Shown: positions 1 to 8,507, numbered from the stretch's first letter. The stretch is 47,480 bases of DNA from Thermoleophilia bacterium UBA2241 (GCA_002347645.1 DDYF01000032.1:1-47480), one strand, 5' to 3'. Numbers and translations are program-made. The notes: a model not told the origin generated them from the sequence alone.

Positions 1-5
1 GTCTG

Positions 6-341
6 TCAGAGCGGGGCAACCCCATAGAGCCGCCCCTGCAGCACGAGGTTCTCCGACCCCGTCGCCGCCTGGAACACCCCCGACTTCTGACCCACGGCGC
101 CGATCACGCGTCGCACCCTCGCGGGCTGACGCGCCACATCGAGCCCTGCGACTCGCGCCTCGCCCGAGTCCGCCGTCGAGAGAGTCGTCAGGATCTTCAC
201 TGCCGTCGACTTGCCGGCGCCGTTGGGCCCAAGCAGACCGAACACCGTACCCGGTTCCACGCGCAGGCTGACGCCCTGCAGCGCGCGCACGTCACCGCGG
301 TAGGTCTTCACGAGTTCGTTTGCTTCGATCGCGTTGTCCAT
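6..341 (-). CDS. ABC transporter ATP-binding protein (DrrA-type), N-terminal part, frameshifted
   Basis: This is the N-terminal 111 residues of an ABC-type ATPase that would energise an efflux permease. The Walker A motif GPNGAGKST lies at residues 38-46 and the Q-loop glutamine at about 85; the signature and Walker B motifs are missing. ATG at 341 is chosen because AGGAAGGA sits just upstream. The family usually has about 300 residues, but the frame stops at 6-8. Dropping one base from the C4 run at 20-23 lets the frame continue past the window edge with family-like residues (LYG-LPRSDR). The stop is therefore a one-base frameshift, real or a consensus error. It diverges from the MarR-like gene at 669. 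Family certain; intactness doubtful. Confidence 0.8.
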   Translation of the reverse strand: MDNAIEANELVKTYRGDVRALQGVSLRVEPGTVFGLLGPNGAGKSTAVKILTTLSTADSGEARVAGLDVARQPARVRRVIGAVGQKSGVFQAATGSENLVLQGRLYGVAPL

Positions 342-451
342 CGTCGTTCCTTCCTGCTTTGCCGCCGGCACACGCGTGCGCACGGCCCCCGGAGGGTGAC
401 CTCGCCGCCTGATCGCGGACCTCTGCGCCCGCGCCGCGTGCGCGTACTCCT

Positions 452-479
452 CAGGGTTCCCGCTACAGGGTTCCCGCTA
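452..479. repeat. 14-bp tandem duplication
   Basis: CAGGGTTCCCGCTA occurs twice in direct tandem (452-465 and 466-479) in the leader between the two divergent genes. No function is evident. Confidence 0.6.
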
Positions 480-561
480 CGCGCAGTCCTGAGCATCCAC
501 GAGCGTGTCGGTGACGGGGGCCTGCCGCGCCGCCCGAAAGACCCAATCCGAGATTCGATGC

Positions 562-591
562 AGTTTAGACGTATTACCTTTCGATTGTCAA
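562..591 (-). promoter_or_regulatory. Probable promoter of the ABC ATPase gene
   Basis: On the minus strand a perfect -35 TTGACA (591-586) is followed after 18 bp by TAAACT (567-562, 4 of 6 matches). The -35 box almost coincides with that of the divergent promoter at 585-612, so one bound protein could block both. Confidence 0.4.
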
Positions 592-612
592 ACTATTGTC
601 CTGTGGTACAAT
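585..612 (+). promoter_or_regulatory. Probable promoter of the MarR-like gene
   Basis: TTGTCA (585-590), 16 bp, TACAAT (607-612). A direct repeat ATTGTC occurs at 584-589 and 595-600, a possible MarR operator half-site pair. The predicted start of transcription is about 50 nt before the ATG at 669. Confidence 0.5.
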
Positions 613-668
613 GTCGTCGGCGTAAGGGCTGAGCCGATCGGGCTCGTCCGGGCAGGAGGAGAACCGTC

Positions 669-1871
669 ATGGCGGACGACGAGCGGGCGACGAAGCCACC
701 GGTGGAAGCGTCGCACGGAGACGGGAGCGGCGCCGGCGAGACTCCAGAGGCTCGGGGCGCGACGGCCGCAGGCAAATCGCGCCTTATCGACGAGGTGAAC
801 CGCGAGCTCGCTGCCTTTCGCGAGGCCGCGGACCGGCTGGACGAAGCGGTGGCCCGGCAGTTCGGCCTGAACCGCACCGACCTGCGCTGCATCGGCATCG
901 TCTACCGCAGCGGCAGGCTCACCGCCGGCGAGCTGGCCGACGAGAGCGGCCTCTCCCCCGGCGCGATCACCACGGCACTCGACCGCATCGAGCGCGCCGG
1001 CTACGCGAACCGCGTCGCCGACCCGCAGGACCGCCGGCGCGTCGTCGTCGTCTCGACCCAGGCCACGCGCGAGCTCGGCGCCCGCCTGTACGGCGAAGTC
1101 GAGGTCAGCGGTAACGCGCTGCTGCAAGACCGCAGCGTCTCCGAGTTGGGGCTCATCCGCGACTACCTGGGCGCCACCCGCGCCGTGTACGAACGTCAAG
1201 CAGCTCACCTCTCGGCGCCCGCGTCCGGCGACGACGCTCCCGCCGTGCCCGGCTCGCCCGGCGTGCCCGAAGCATCGGCGCCGCTGGGCGACACCTCCGA
1301 AGGGCGGCTGGAGTTCACGAGGGGCGCGTCCAAGGTCGTCGTGAGCGGCGGCGCCGCTCCGGGCGAGCTCTACCACGCCCACTTCGAGGGTCCGCCGCCC
1401 GAGGTCTCCGTCCACGGCGGCGCCATCGTCATGCAGCGCCGCCGCGCCTTCCTCCCCTTCGACTGGAGGCAGCAGTCGTCCGAGGTGCAGCTCAACACGT
1501 CGATCCCGTGGACGATCGTGCTCAAGGGTGGCATGTACCAGTTCACGGCGGACCTGCGAGGCCTGCGCCTGTCGGGCCTCGAGGTGGGCGGCGGCGCCAG
1601 CGACATCGAGGTGTGGCTGCCGGCGCCCGTCGGTGTGGTCCCGGTCAGGCTGTCCGGCGGCGCCAGCAAGGTGGTCGTCCACCGGCCTCGTGGCGTGCCG
1701 CTGCGCGCCGCCATGAGCGGCGGCGCCAGTCATCTTGTCTTCGACGGTCAGTCCGTCATCGACCTCGGTGGCCGCAACATCCTCGAGTCCTCCGGGTACG
1801 AGGCCCACGACGATCGCTACGAGCTCCGCTTCTCGGGCGGCGCCAGCCAGCTGACCATCGACGCCGTGTGA
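669..1871 (+). CDS. MarR-family regulator fused to a GGAS-repeat beta domain
   Basis: Residues about 40-150 form a MarR-type winged helix (ELADESGLSPGAITTALDRIERAGY, then the wing DPQDRRRVVV, quoted here as one recognisable block each). A proline/alanine linker follows, and then a second domain (about 215-400) built of short beta strands. Its turns read GGAS or GAS at about residues 219, 308, 329, 350 and 389, resembling adhesin-like or DUF4097-type beta repeats. Ordinary MarR proteins have about 140-170 residues, so this one is more than twice the normal size. The start is set by AGGAGGA at 653-659. It diverges from a DrrA-type ABC gene with overlapping promoters, which suggests control of that transporter and of itself. 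What the beta domain senses is unknown. Confidence 0.8.
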   Translation: MADDERATKPPVEASHGDGSGAGETPEARGATAAGKSRLIDEVNRELAAFREAADRLDEAVARQFGLNRTDLRCIGIVYRSGRLTAGELADESGLSPGAITTALDRIERAGYANRVADPQDRRRVVVVSTQATRELGARLYGEVEVSGNALLQDRSVSELGLIRDYLGATRAVYERQAAHLSAPASGDDAPAVPGSPGVPEASAPLGDTSEGRLEFTRGASKVVVSGGAAPGELYHAHFEGPPPEVSVHGGAIVMQRRRAFLPFDWRQQSSEVQLNTSIPWTIVLKGGMYQFTADLRGLRLSGLEVGGGASDIEVWLPAPVGVVPVRLSGGASKVVVHRPRGVPLRAAMSGGASHLVFDGQSVIDLGGRNILESSGYEAHDDRYELRFSGGASQLTIDAV

Positions 1872-1959
1872 CCGTCTGCGAGCGCGCCCTTCGTGCGGCT
1901 CGCGCACCGGTTCCCGCGTTCTCTGACGCCTCTCCTGTCACGAGATCGTTCCTCGATGT

Positions 1960-2592
1960 ATGAATGGGTCAGAGGACCAAGCGACGGCGCAGGGTGGAGG
2001 CGCGGACTTGTCCGGAGGGCACGACACGAGCGAACGACGTGACGAGGATCTGCTGCTGGCATCGGTCGTCGATCGCGCCGCGTTCGTCGCCTTCTACCAC
2101 CGGCACGCTCACGGCCTGCTCGCCTACTTCGCCCGTCGCACGCTCGATGCGCAAACCGCGGCCGACCTGACGGCCGAGACGGTCGCCGACGCCTTCGCGG
2201 GCAGAGCCCGCTACAGAGACCACGGCGACGGCTCGGCCGCCGCCTGGCTCTACACGATCGCGCGCCGCAAGCTCGACCGCTTCATCCGCAGGCGGACGGT
2301 CGAGCGCACGGCGCGGGAGCGGCTCGGGCTGGAGCGCCTCGTGCTCGACGACGACGAGGTCGAACGGGTCGAGGCGCTGATCGACTTCGCGGAGATCGGG
2401 CGCGCCGTCGCCGGCGCGCTTGCCGCGCTCAACCCCGACCAGCGCGACGCCGTGCGGCTCCGCGTGCTCGAAGGCGAGTCGTACGCCCAAGTCGCGCGCG
2501 AGCTCGGCTGCTCGGAGGAGACGGCGCGAGCGCGCGTGAGTCGCGCCCTGCGACGACTCGCGCGCGAGCTCGGCACCGAGGCGCCGGCTTGA
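1960..2592 (+). CDS. ECF-type RNA polymerase sigma factor
   Basis: A 210-residue sigma-70 family protein with only regions 2 and 4. Sigma2 spans about residues 30-95 (FVAFYHRHAHGLLAYFARR; WLYTIARRKLDRFIRR) and sigma4 about 145-205 (LNPDQRDAVRLRVLEG; YAQVARELGCSEETARARV). The N-terminal 30 residues are polar and poorly conserved, and no good Shine-Dalgarno precedes ATG 1960, so the real start could lie downstream. The next gene, about 90 bp on, encodes a single-pass membrane protein with a short basic cytoplasmic tail and an external propeller. That is the position normally held by an anti-sigma factor. Confidence 0.9.
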   Translation: MNGSEDQATAQGGGADLSGGHDTSERRDEDLLLASVVDRAAFVAFYHRHAHGLLAYFARRTLDAQTAADLTAETVADAFAGRARYRDHGDGSAAAWLYTIARRKLDRFIRRRTVERTARERLGLERLVLDDDEVERVEALIDFAEIGRAVAGALAALNPDQRDAVRLRVLEGESYAQVARELGCSEETARARVSRALRRLARELGTEAPA

Positions 2593-2682
2593 TGGCGGGC
2601 GCTCGGCCGAGTTCGCGCGAGTGCATCTCGGTCTGGCCTTGCTACCCAAGAGGCGCGACGGCCGAAAGCAAGAGGTGAGGAC

Positions 2683-4146
2683 ATGACCATCGCTTCAGAC
2701 ATCGGATTCCTCGAGAACTTGGGCCGACAGATCGAGGCCATCGACGAACGCCCGCTCGTACGGGCCCGGCGGCGCCGGCGCCTCCTGACGATCGCGGCGG
2801 CAACGCTGGCCATCGGCATCGCCGTCCTCGGCGCAATTGGCGGCTGGAGCCGCTGGATCGCCGATCGCCCGAGCGAGGCCGGCGTCGCGTCGGGCGGTAG
2901 CGGCCAGTCCGTTTGGGAGCCGTTCCCCATCACGTCGCCCGCGGCCCCAGGCTCACGGCACGCCATCGGCGGCCCGGCCAACATCCCCGACGTCCCCGTG
3001 CTCACGGGCATCACCGCTGACCCGTCGGGCCGCGTCTGGCTCACGGGCCGCACCGGCGTGAACGACATCGATTCCACGGGCTGGGTCGCTTACCTCGAAG
3101 GCGGCGCCTGGCACACCCTGCCCCTGTCTGAGAACGTGGCCGGCCGCATCTTCGCCCCGGTGTCGCCCGCCGACGTCTGGTTCGCCGTGGACGGCGGGTT
3201 CACGCACTGGGACGGAGCGACCACGACCACGACGTCGGTCCCCTTCCTCGACGGCGACGTCGGCTGGCCCACCGAGATGACGGCCACGACGAGCGACGAC
3301 GTCTGGGCCGTCGGCCATCGCCAGGGTGACCTGTACAAGTCCCCGGGCGACGGACCGGGCGAGCACACCGTCGGCTATCTCCCCGTGGCGATGCACTGGG
3401 ACGGCTCGACGTGGGCCGACCCTCGGGTCCCCGAGTACCCCGGCCGCAGCTCCGAGCTCGTCGCCGTGTCGGCGAGGGGTGGCGAAGTCTGGGCCGTCGG
3501 GAGCTACGAAGTGAAACTCGGCGAGCGCGAGCAGTCGGGAGGCGGGCTGCCGATGGAGGTCCTTCGGCAAGGGCCGATCGTCGTCCGCTGGATCGGCGAG
3601 GGCTGGGAAGCGGTCGGCACAGCCGGCCTCGGCGCGGACGACCTCAGCCTCTGGGACGTCAAGGTGCTCGGCACGGACGACGCGTGGGTGCTGGGTGGGG
3701 AGCAGCTCGGCGGCACCCGGTCCGCCCAGGTGATCGCCCACTGGGACGGCGCCGGCTGGACGCGCATCCCCAGCCCGGATGGGGTGCGCAAGAACGACGA
3801 CCACCCCACCTACAGAAGCCTGTCGGTCACCAGCGACACCGACCTCTGGCTCGCCGGCGACGGGCGGAACGGAAGCGGTGACGCCGAGATGGCGCACTGG
3901 GACGGCGCGACGTGGCGCATCTTCCCCATGACCGAGGTCGAGTTGGAGACGGAGCGCGGAAGCAGCTCTCTCTCCTCGGCTATGGCTGACGTCGTCGCGC
4001 TGAGCCCGACCGACGTCTGGTTCAACCCCGGCTTCACCAGCTTCTCGACCGACGACCCTGCGTCCGCCGCCGCGCCGTTGGCGCACTGGGACGGCGCGAT
4101 CTGGAGCCTGATCGCGACGCCGGACCCATCGGTCGTAGCCGACTGA
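2683..4146 (+). CDS. Membrane-anchored seven-bladed propeller protein, possible sigma partner
   Basis: Residues 1-33 are polar and end in a basic patch (RARRRRR). About 34-55 form one transmembrane helix, and the remaining 430 residues would lie outside the cell. The external part repeats a WDG-turn-W motif: LEGGAW (138), HWDGAT (175), HWDGSTW (238), WIGEGW (302), HWDGAGW (353), HWDGATW (405) and HWDGAIW (468). These alternate with DVW-type strands (DVWFAVDG, DVWAVGH, EVWAVGS, DAWVLGG). That is seven repeats, as expected for a seven-bladed propeller. ATG 2683 has AGAGGTGAGG upstream. It is probably co-transcribed with the ECF sigma factor. The cytoplasmic stub is short for a classic anti-sigma domain, and no zinc motif is present. 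The sigma-partner role is inferred from position only. Confidence 0.75.
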   Translation: MTIASDIGFLENLGRQIEAIDERPLVRARRRRRLLTIAAATLAIGIAVLGAIGGWSRWIADRPSEAGVASGGSGQSVWEPFPITSPAAPGSRHAIGGPANIPDVPVLTGITADPSGRVWLTGRTGVNDIDSTGWVAYLEGGAWHTLPLSENVAGRIFAPVSPADVWFAVDGGFTHWDGATTTTTSVPFLDGDVGWPTEMTATTSDDVWAVGHRQGDLYKSPGDGPGEHTVGYLPVAMHWDGSTWADPRVPEYPGRSSELVAVSARGGEVWAVGSYEVKLGEREQSGGGLPMEVLRQGPIVVRWIGEGWEAVGTAGLGADDLSLWDVKVLGTDDAWVLGGEQLGGTRSAQVIAHWDGAGWTRIPSPDGVRKNDDHPTYRSLSVTSDTDLWLAGDGRNGSGDAEMAHWDGATWRIFPMTEVELETERGSSSLSSAMADVVALSPTDVWFNPGFTSFSTDDPASAAAPLAHWDGAIWSLIATPDPSVVAD

Positions 4147-4199
4147 TCCCGCCCCTCCGACGTCCTCAGCGCTTCGAGCGGGTTTCCGGCGCCCCGGGT

Positions 4200-4420
4200 G
4201 GGCAACGTGAACGCCATGGAGATGGAGAGCGTTCCCGCCGACTGGGAGGCGGACGAGGTCGGCGTTGCCCTCATCGCCGATGAGGGTGCGACGCCGGCGC
4301 GACGGGGACGGCCGTCCTTCTCGACGCGAACCCCGATCTGGAGGGCGCCGGCTCCTTCGCGATGATCGCGGACATCGAGGGAAACGCCGTTGTGCAGACC
4401 CAGGCGACGAAGGTCACCGG
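4200..4420 (+). pseudogene. Decayed VOC/glyoxalase-like C-terminal fragment
   Basis: The 456 bp between the propeller gene and the dipeptidase hold no intact gene. Two adjacent frames give pieces resembling the C-terminal half of a VOC-superfamily domain. The frame from about 4201 gives GNVNAMEMESVPADWE. The frame from about 4302 gives TAVLLDANPDLEGAGSFAMI and then ADIEGN, like the usual pattern of a PTDIPGVG turn followed by FAVLADPQG. They can be joined only through a frameshift near 4290. No start or N-terminal half is visible. The identification is tentative. Confidence 0.35.
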
Positions 4421-4602
4421 CACCGCCGCGCATCCCGTTGCCCCGCGTGGCAACGGCAACGACGAGCATGCTGCCATCCGTCGGGCTCCAGCCACTAAAC
4501 TGCGAACGAGCGCCCGGCCCCCGGGGTGCGAGCCGTCGCCGGCGACTGCCCCCGGCATGGGGCCGGGCCTCCGAACCTATCCGTCACACGAGGAGGTCGG
4601 GT

Positions 4603-6003
4603 ATGAAACGGCTCGTCGGGTTCGTCTGTCTGGCGGGGCTCGCGCTCCTGATCATCGGGACCGGCGTGGCCTCGGCCGCCTGCACCACGATCATCGTCGG
4701 CAAGGACCTGACCAAGGACGGCTCGGTCCTCATCGCGCACAACGAGGAGCTCGGCGACGACTCGTGCCAACACTACGCGGTCTATCCGGCGCGCGAGGGC
4801 GGGGACTATGCCCTCTACTCGGGGGGCACGGTCGCCGAGCCCGCGACGACCAACGCCTACCTCACGTCGCAGGTCTTCAGCAAGGACTACATCCCGGGCG
4901 ACGTGACGGCCGGCATCAACGAGCACCAGGTCGCCATCTTCAACAACATGGCCTACAGCCGCTGGTACCCGGACGACCCCTGGGAGGTCTTCCCCGGCGG
5001 CGTCATCTGGACGGAGTTCAATCAGCTCGCCCTGCAGGCGGCGACCTCGGCGCGCGAGGCGGTCCAGATCATGGGCTACCTGTCTGAGACGCACCAGCTC
5101 AGCGCCGACCCGGGCACCATGTTCGGCATCGCCGACCCAGACGAGGGCTGGTGGATCGAGATCGCCCGCGGCGGTCGGTGGGCCGCCGTGCGCGTCGCGG
5201 ACGACGAGTCGAGCATGCGCGCCAACTGCTTCCGCATCGGCGAGATCGACTTCGACGACCACGAGAACTTCATGTCCTCGGCGGATCTCGTCGACTACGC
5301 AGTGGCCATGGGCTGGTACGACCCCGCCGCGGGCCCGTTCGAGTTCGCCTCCGTCTACGGTTCGGCGGCGAGCCTCGCGAACCCGTACAACACGCTGCGT
5401 CACGAGATGGTGCAATGGGCGCTCGACATGAGCGGCCCGCGAATCGAGAAGCGCGACCTCATGCGCATCCTGCGCTGGCACTACGAGGGCACCGAGTACG
5501 ACCACAGCGACGGGTACGCGACGTCGCCCCACGCGACCGACGTGCGCACGTGCTGCCGCACGACCACCGAGGTCAGCGTCGTCGCACAGCTCCGCGACTG
5601 GATGCCGGCGCCCATCGGCGGCGTGATGTGGATGAGCCTCAAGACGCCGTGCAGCAGCGTCTACATCCCGTGGTACATGGGCGTCACGAAGGTGCCCAAG
5701 GCGTTCACCATCGGCACGGAGCAGCCGACGCCGGGTTCCGCCTACTGGGCCTTCCGCGACCTCGTCCACATGGTGGATGAGGACTACGCCGAAGCCCACG
5801 GCGTGGTGCAGCACCGCTGGCGCATCTTCGAGCGTCAGCTGTTCAAGAAGCAGCGGACGGTGGAGCGTCATGCGCTCGCCCTCTACGAGCGCAGCCCCAA
5901 GAAGGCGCTCGCCTACCTGACCCGCTACTCCGGCATCCAGGGCAAGCGCTCGATGAACCTCGCCCTGGGCTTGCAGCTGCGTGTGGCGGCACTGGGCGAC
6001 TGA
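4603..6003 (+). CDS. Secreted C69-family dipeptidase
   Basis: A 466-residue peptidase family C69 (dipeptidase A-like, Ntn-hydrolase fold) protein. A signal peptide (residues 1-26, ending ASA-A) is followed by Cys27 in the motif ACTTIIVGKD. In this family the nucleophile is the cysteine exposed at the mature N-terminus, so export and activation may coincide. Further family motifs are IAHNEE (about 46), GINEHQV and MFGIADPDEGWW. Length is normal. ATG 4603 follows AGGAGGTCGGGT, a near-perfect ribosome binding site; an upstream in-frame extension lacks both signal-peptide logic and a binding site. A strong hairpin follows the stop. Likely role is hydrolysis of small peptides outside the membrane. 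Confidence 0.88.
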   Translation: MKRLVGFVCLAGLALLIIGTGVASAACTTIIVGKDLTKDGSVLIAHNEELGDDSCQHYAVYPAREGGDYALYSGGTVAEPATTNAYLTSQVFSKDYIPGDVTAGINEHQVAIFNNMAYSRWYPDDPWEVFPGGVIWTEFNQLALQAATSAREAVQIMGYLSETHQLSADPGTMFGIADPDEGWWIEIARGGRWAAVRVADDESSMRANCFRIGEIDFDDHENFMSSADLVDYAVAMGWYDPAAGPFEFASVYGSAASLANPYNTLRHEMVQWALDMSGPRIEKRDLMRILRWHYEGTEYDHSDGYATSPHATDVRTCCRTTTEVSVVAQLRDWMPAPIGGVMWMSLKTPCSSVYIPWYMGVTKVPKAFTIGTEQPTPGSAYWAFRDLVHMVDEDYAEAHGVVQHRWRIFERQLFKKQRTVERHALALYERSPKKALAYLTRYSGIQGKRSMNLALGLQLRVAALGD

Positions 6004-6076
6004 GAGCACGAGGCGACTGACAGCATGCTGTCTGCATGGACGCCCGCGCGCATGAGTCGCCGCCGGCCGTAAGATC

Positions 6077-6123
6077 GACGAGGGCGGGGCGGCGCCGCGA
6101 TGCGGCGCCGCCCCGCCCTCGTC
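6077..6123. terminator. Bidirectional hairpin between convergent genes
   Basis: A perfect 22-bp inverted repeat (6077-6098 and 6102-6123) with a 3-nt loop GAT lies between the dipeptidase stop (6003) and the stop of the convergent aminotransferase (6124-6126), which it abuts. There is no T-run, as is common for terminators in high-GC actinobacteria. Confidence 0.75.
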
Positions 6124-6960
6124 TCACCAGAGCGCGGCGGCGCTCGGCCCCAGCTGCTCCTCGACCTCGCTTCGATACGCGGCGACGGCCTGTCGCGTGA
6201 TGGGGCCGGGCGGGTCGCGGAACACGCGCTCCTCGATGACCGCGACCGCCTGCACCTCACGCGCCGTTCCCGCCAGGAACGCCTCGCTCGCCCCGAGCGC
6301 GTCCTCAGTCCTGCACGTGCGCTCGGACACGTCGAGACGTTTCATCACGATCCTGCGGGTGATCGAGTCGAGGATGCCGTCGGCGAGCGGCGGCGTGCAC
6401 AGGTCGGCCTGTGGAGTGACCCAGAAGAACGCCGCCTGCTGGACCTCCATCACGTTGCCCTCGGGTGTCGTGAGCAGCGCCTCCCCGAACCCTCGCTCCT
6501 CGGCGAGGCGCTTGGCCAGCATGTTGCCCGCGTACGAGAGGGACTTGGCGCCGAGCAGCAGGCGCCGCGGCGTGTCGACGACCAGAGCGAGACGTGCCGA
6601 AGGCCAGTCGAGGAAGGGCTCCAGGATCACGATACGCCGCCCGCCGCGCGTGAGGACGATGCGCATGTCCGTGAAGACCGGGCCGGCGCTCGCGAGCAGC
6701 GCCGCGATGTCCGTCTCGAGCAGCGCGCGGGGGAACGGAAGGCGGATGGTGGCGCACGTCCTCGCCATGCGGTCGAGGTGCTCGACCAGAGTGAAGGGCC
6801 GGCCCGCGTAGCAGCGTACGAACTCGAAGGCCCCGTCGCCGCGAAGCAGGCCGTCGTCGTACAGGGGTATCGTGGCCTGCCGAGCGTCGCACACCACGCC
6901 GTCGACGGACGCGGGCAGGCAGGAGACGTCCCCGATCAGCGACATGCCGTTCATCGTCAT
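6124..6960 (-). CDS. Class-IV PLP-dependent aminotransferase / aminodeoxychorismate lyase-like
   Basis: A 278-residue fold-type IV PLP enzyme. The group includes IlvE (branched-chain aminotransferase), D-amino-acid transaminase and PabC. Visible features are DDGLLRGDGAFE at about 35-46, Lys139 (GAKSLSYAGNM) as the Schiff-base lysine, and Glu172 (EGNVMEVQQAAFFWV), the usual contact with the PLP ring nitrogen. Length fits the family. ATG 6960 has GGAGGT 6 nt upstream. It stands alone, so context does not separate IlvE-type from PabC-type activity, and I do not assign a symbol. Confidence 0.88.
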   Translation of the reverse strand: MTMNGMSLIGDVSCLPASVDGVVCDARQATIPLYDDGLLRGDGAFEFVRCYAGRPFTLVEHLDRMARTCATIRLPFPRALLETDIAALLASAGPVFTDMRIVLTRGGRRIVILEPFLDWPSARLALVVDTPRRLLLGAKSLSYAGNMLAKRLAEERGFGEALLTTPEGNVMEVQQAAFFWVTPQADLCTPPLADGILDSITRRIVMKRLDVSERTCRTEDALGASEAFLAGTAREVQAVAVIEERVFRDPPGPITRQAVAAYRSEVEEQLGPSAAALW

Positions 6961-7183
6961 CGTGTGACCTCCACACCGCCGCCGTCCGGCCTCACGCTAG
7001 TCCGGCGCAGCTGCCGCTGCAAGCGGTTCGACGCGGCACGCCGGGACGGTGTAGCGTCGAAGCGGCGGCCGTTGATGGCCGCCGCCTCGACGAACCGACA
7101 CCGCCCTGGCCGCCGCACTTAGCATCGACAACGCACCCTGGAGCAGGTTCCTCCTGTGGAACCTGCTCTACTGTGCGGGCGGC

Positions 7184-8446
7184 ATGGTGCTCGACGGCTA
7201 CGTCTTCGGCACCATGGCCATCGCGCTCGGGCCGGCGGCGGACGACTTGGGCCTCTCGGACTGGTGGACCGGGCTCGTCAGCGCCGGCGCCCTCATCGGC
7301 ATCTTCCTCGGGAGCCTCGTCGTCGGCTGGGCCTCCGACCGTTTCGGCCGGCGCCCGCTCTTCATCTGGGAGCTCGTGCTCTTCATCGTCGCCGGCGTCG
7401 CTCAGCAGTGGGCCCGCGACCCGGTCACGCTGTTCGCGTTGCGCGTCGCCCTTGGCGTGGCCATCGGGTCCGAATACGCGATCGGCGCCGCGATGCTGGC
7501 GGAGTTCTCGCCCCGCAAGCAGCGCGGCGCCTCCCTCTCCAGCCTGCAGACGTTTTGGCTCGTGGGCTACGTGATCGCCTACTTCACGAGCTACGCGCTC
7601 GACGCGAGCGGCGTCGCCTGGCGCACGATCCTGGCGAGCACCGCGGTCGTCGCCGCGCTCGTGCTCGTCGCCCGCCTGCGCGCGCCGGAGTCGCCGCGCT
7701 GGCTGGCCACCAAGGGCAGGCTCGACGAGGCGCGCACCGTCGTCGGGCGCCACTACGGCCCCGAGTATGGCGTCGAGGACCTCGCGCTCGAGAAGGAGGC
7801 TCACGTTCGCTACGCGGTCATCTTCGGACCCCGGTACCGGACGCGCACGGCGTTCGCTGCGATCTTCTGGACCTGCCAGATCACGTGTGCCTACGCCATC
7901 CTGCTCTTCATGCCGATGATCTTCACTGCCTTGGGCATCGCCGAGGGGCTGACGGCCGACGTCGTGATCAACGCCGCCACCGTGATCGGCGGCGCCCTGG
8001 GGATCTACCTGTGCTGGAAGCTGCCGCGCCGGGTCCTGGTCGTGTGGTCCTTCGTCCTGATGACCGTGTTCATGCTCGTCATGGCGTCCTACCAGCTCGT
8101 GCCGAGCTGGGCGACGCTCGTCGCCTTCGTCATCTTCATGCTCGTCATCAACGGCGCCTCGAACCTCGAGTTCGTCTACCCGGCCGAGATGTTCCCGACC
8201 GAGGTGCGCAGCTCGGCGGTCGGGTTCGCAGCCGCCACCGCCCGCATCGGCTCGGTGGCCAGTGCGTTCGTGCTGCCCTCGCTGTTGAGCTCGATCGGCG
8301 CCGCTTGGACGCTCGTGATCCTGGCGGCGGTGTGCGCCTATGGGGCCGTCGTCTCGGCGCTCTGGGCGCCCGAGACGCGCGGCTTGTCCTTGCTCGAGGC
8401 CAGTGGCGTGCAGGACCTGCGCGCCACGCCGGCCCGGGCCGAGTGA
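7184..8446 (+). CDS. MFS transporter, sugar-porter-like; N-terminus disturbed
   Basis: About 12 transmembrane segments with MFS signatures: DRFGRRP after TM2, ESPRWLATKGR after TM6 and a PTEVRSSAVG motif late in the protein. These place it with sugar/organic-acid porters (SP or AAHS type). Substrate unknown. The first ATG in frame (7184) falls inside TM1. The frame is open upstream and encodes a family-like start (LSIDNAPWSRFLLWNLL) back to about 7106, but has no ATG, GTG or TTG. An ATG at 7075 lies one frame off. Either a base is missing between 7077 and 7105, or a rare CTG (7106) is used. No partner gene. Confidence 0.85.
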   Translation: MVLDGYVFGTMAIALGPAADDLGLSDWWTGLVSAGALIGIFLGSLVVGWASDRFGRRPLFIWELVLFIVAGVAQQWARDPVTLFALRVALGVAIGSEYAIGAAMLAEFSPRKQRGASLSSLQTFWLVGYVIAYFTSYALDASGVAWRTILASTAVVAALVLVARLRAPESPRWLATKGRLDEARTVVGRHYGPEYGVEDLALEKEAHVRYAVIFGPRYRTRTAFAAIFWTCQITCAYAILLFMPMIFTALGIAEGLTADVVINAATVIGGALGIYLCWKLPRRVLVVWSFVLMTVFMLVMASYQLVPSWATLVAFVIFMLVINGASNLEFVYPAEMFPTEVRSSAVGFAAATARIGSVASAFVLPSLLSSIGAAWTLVILAAVCAYGAVVSALWAPETRGLSLLEASGVQDLRATPARAE

Positions 8447-8507
8447 CGCAGAAGTGGCGGGGACTGAACGCCCTGTGACGCGCGCGCTCGACTCGTCTGC
8501 GTGCGCC

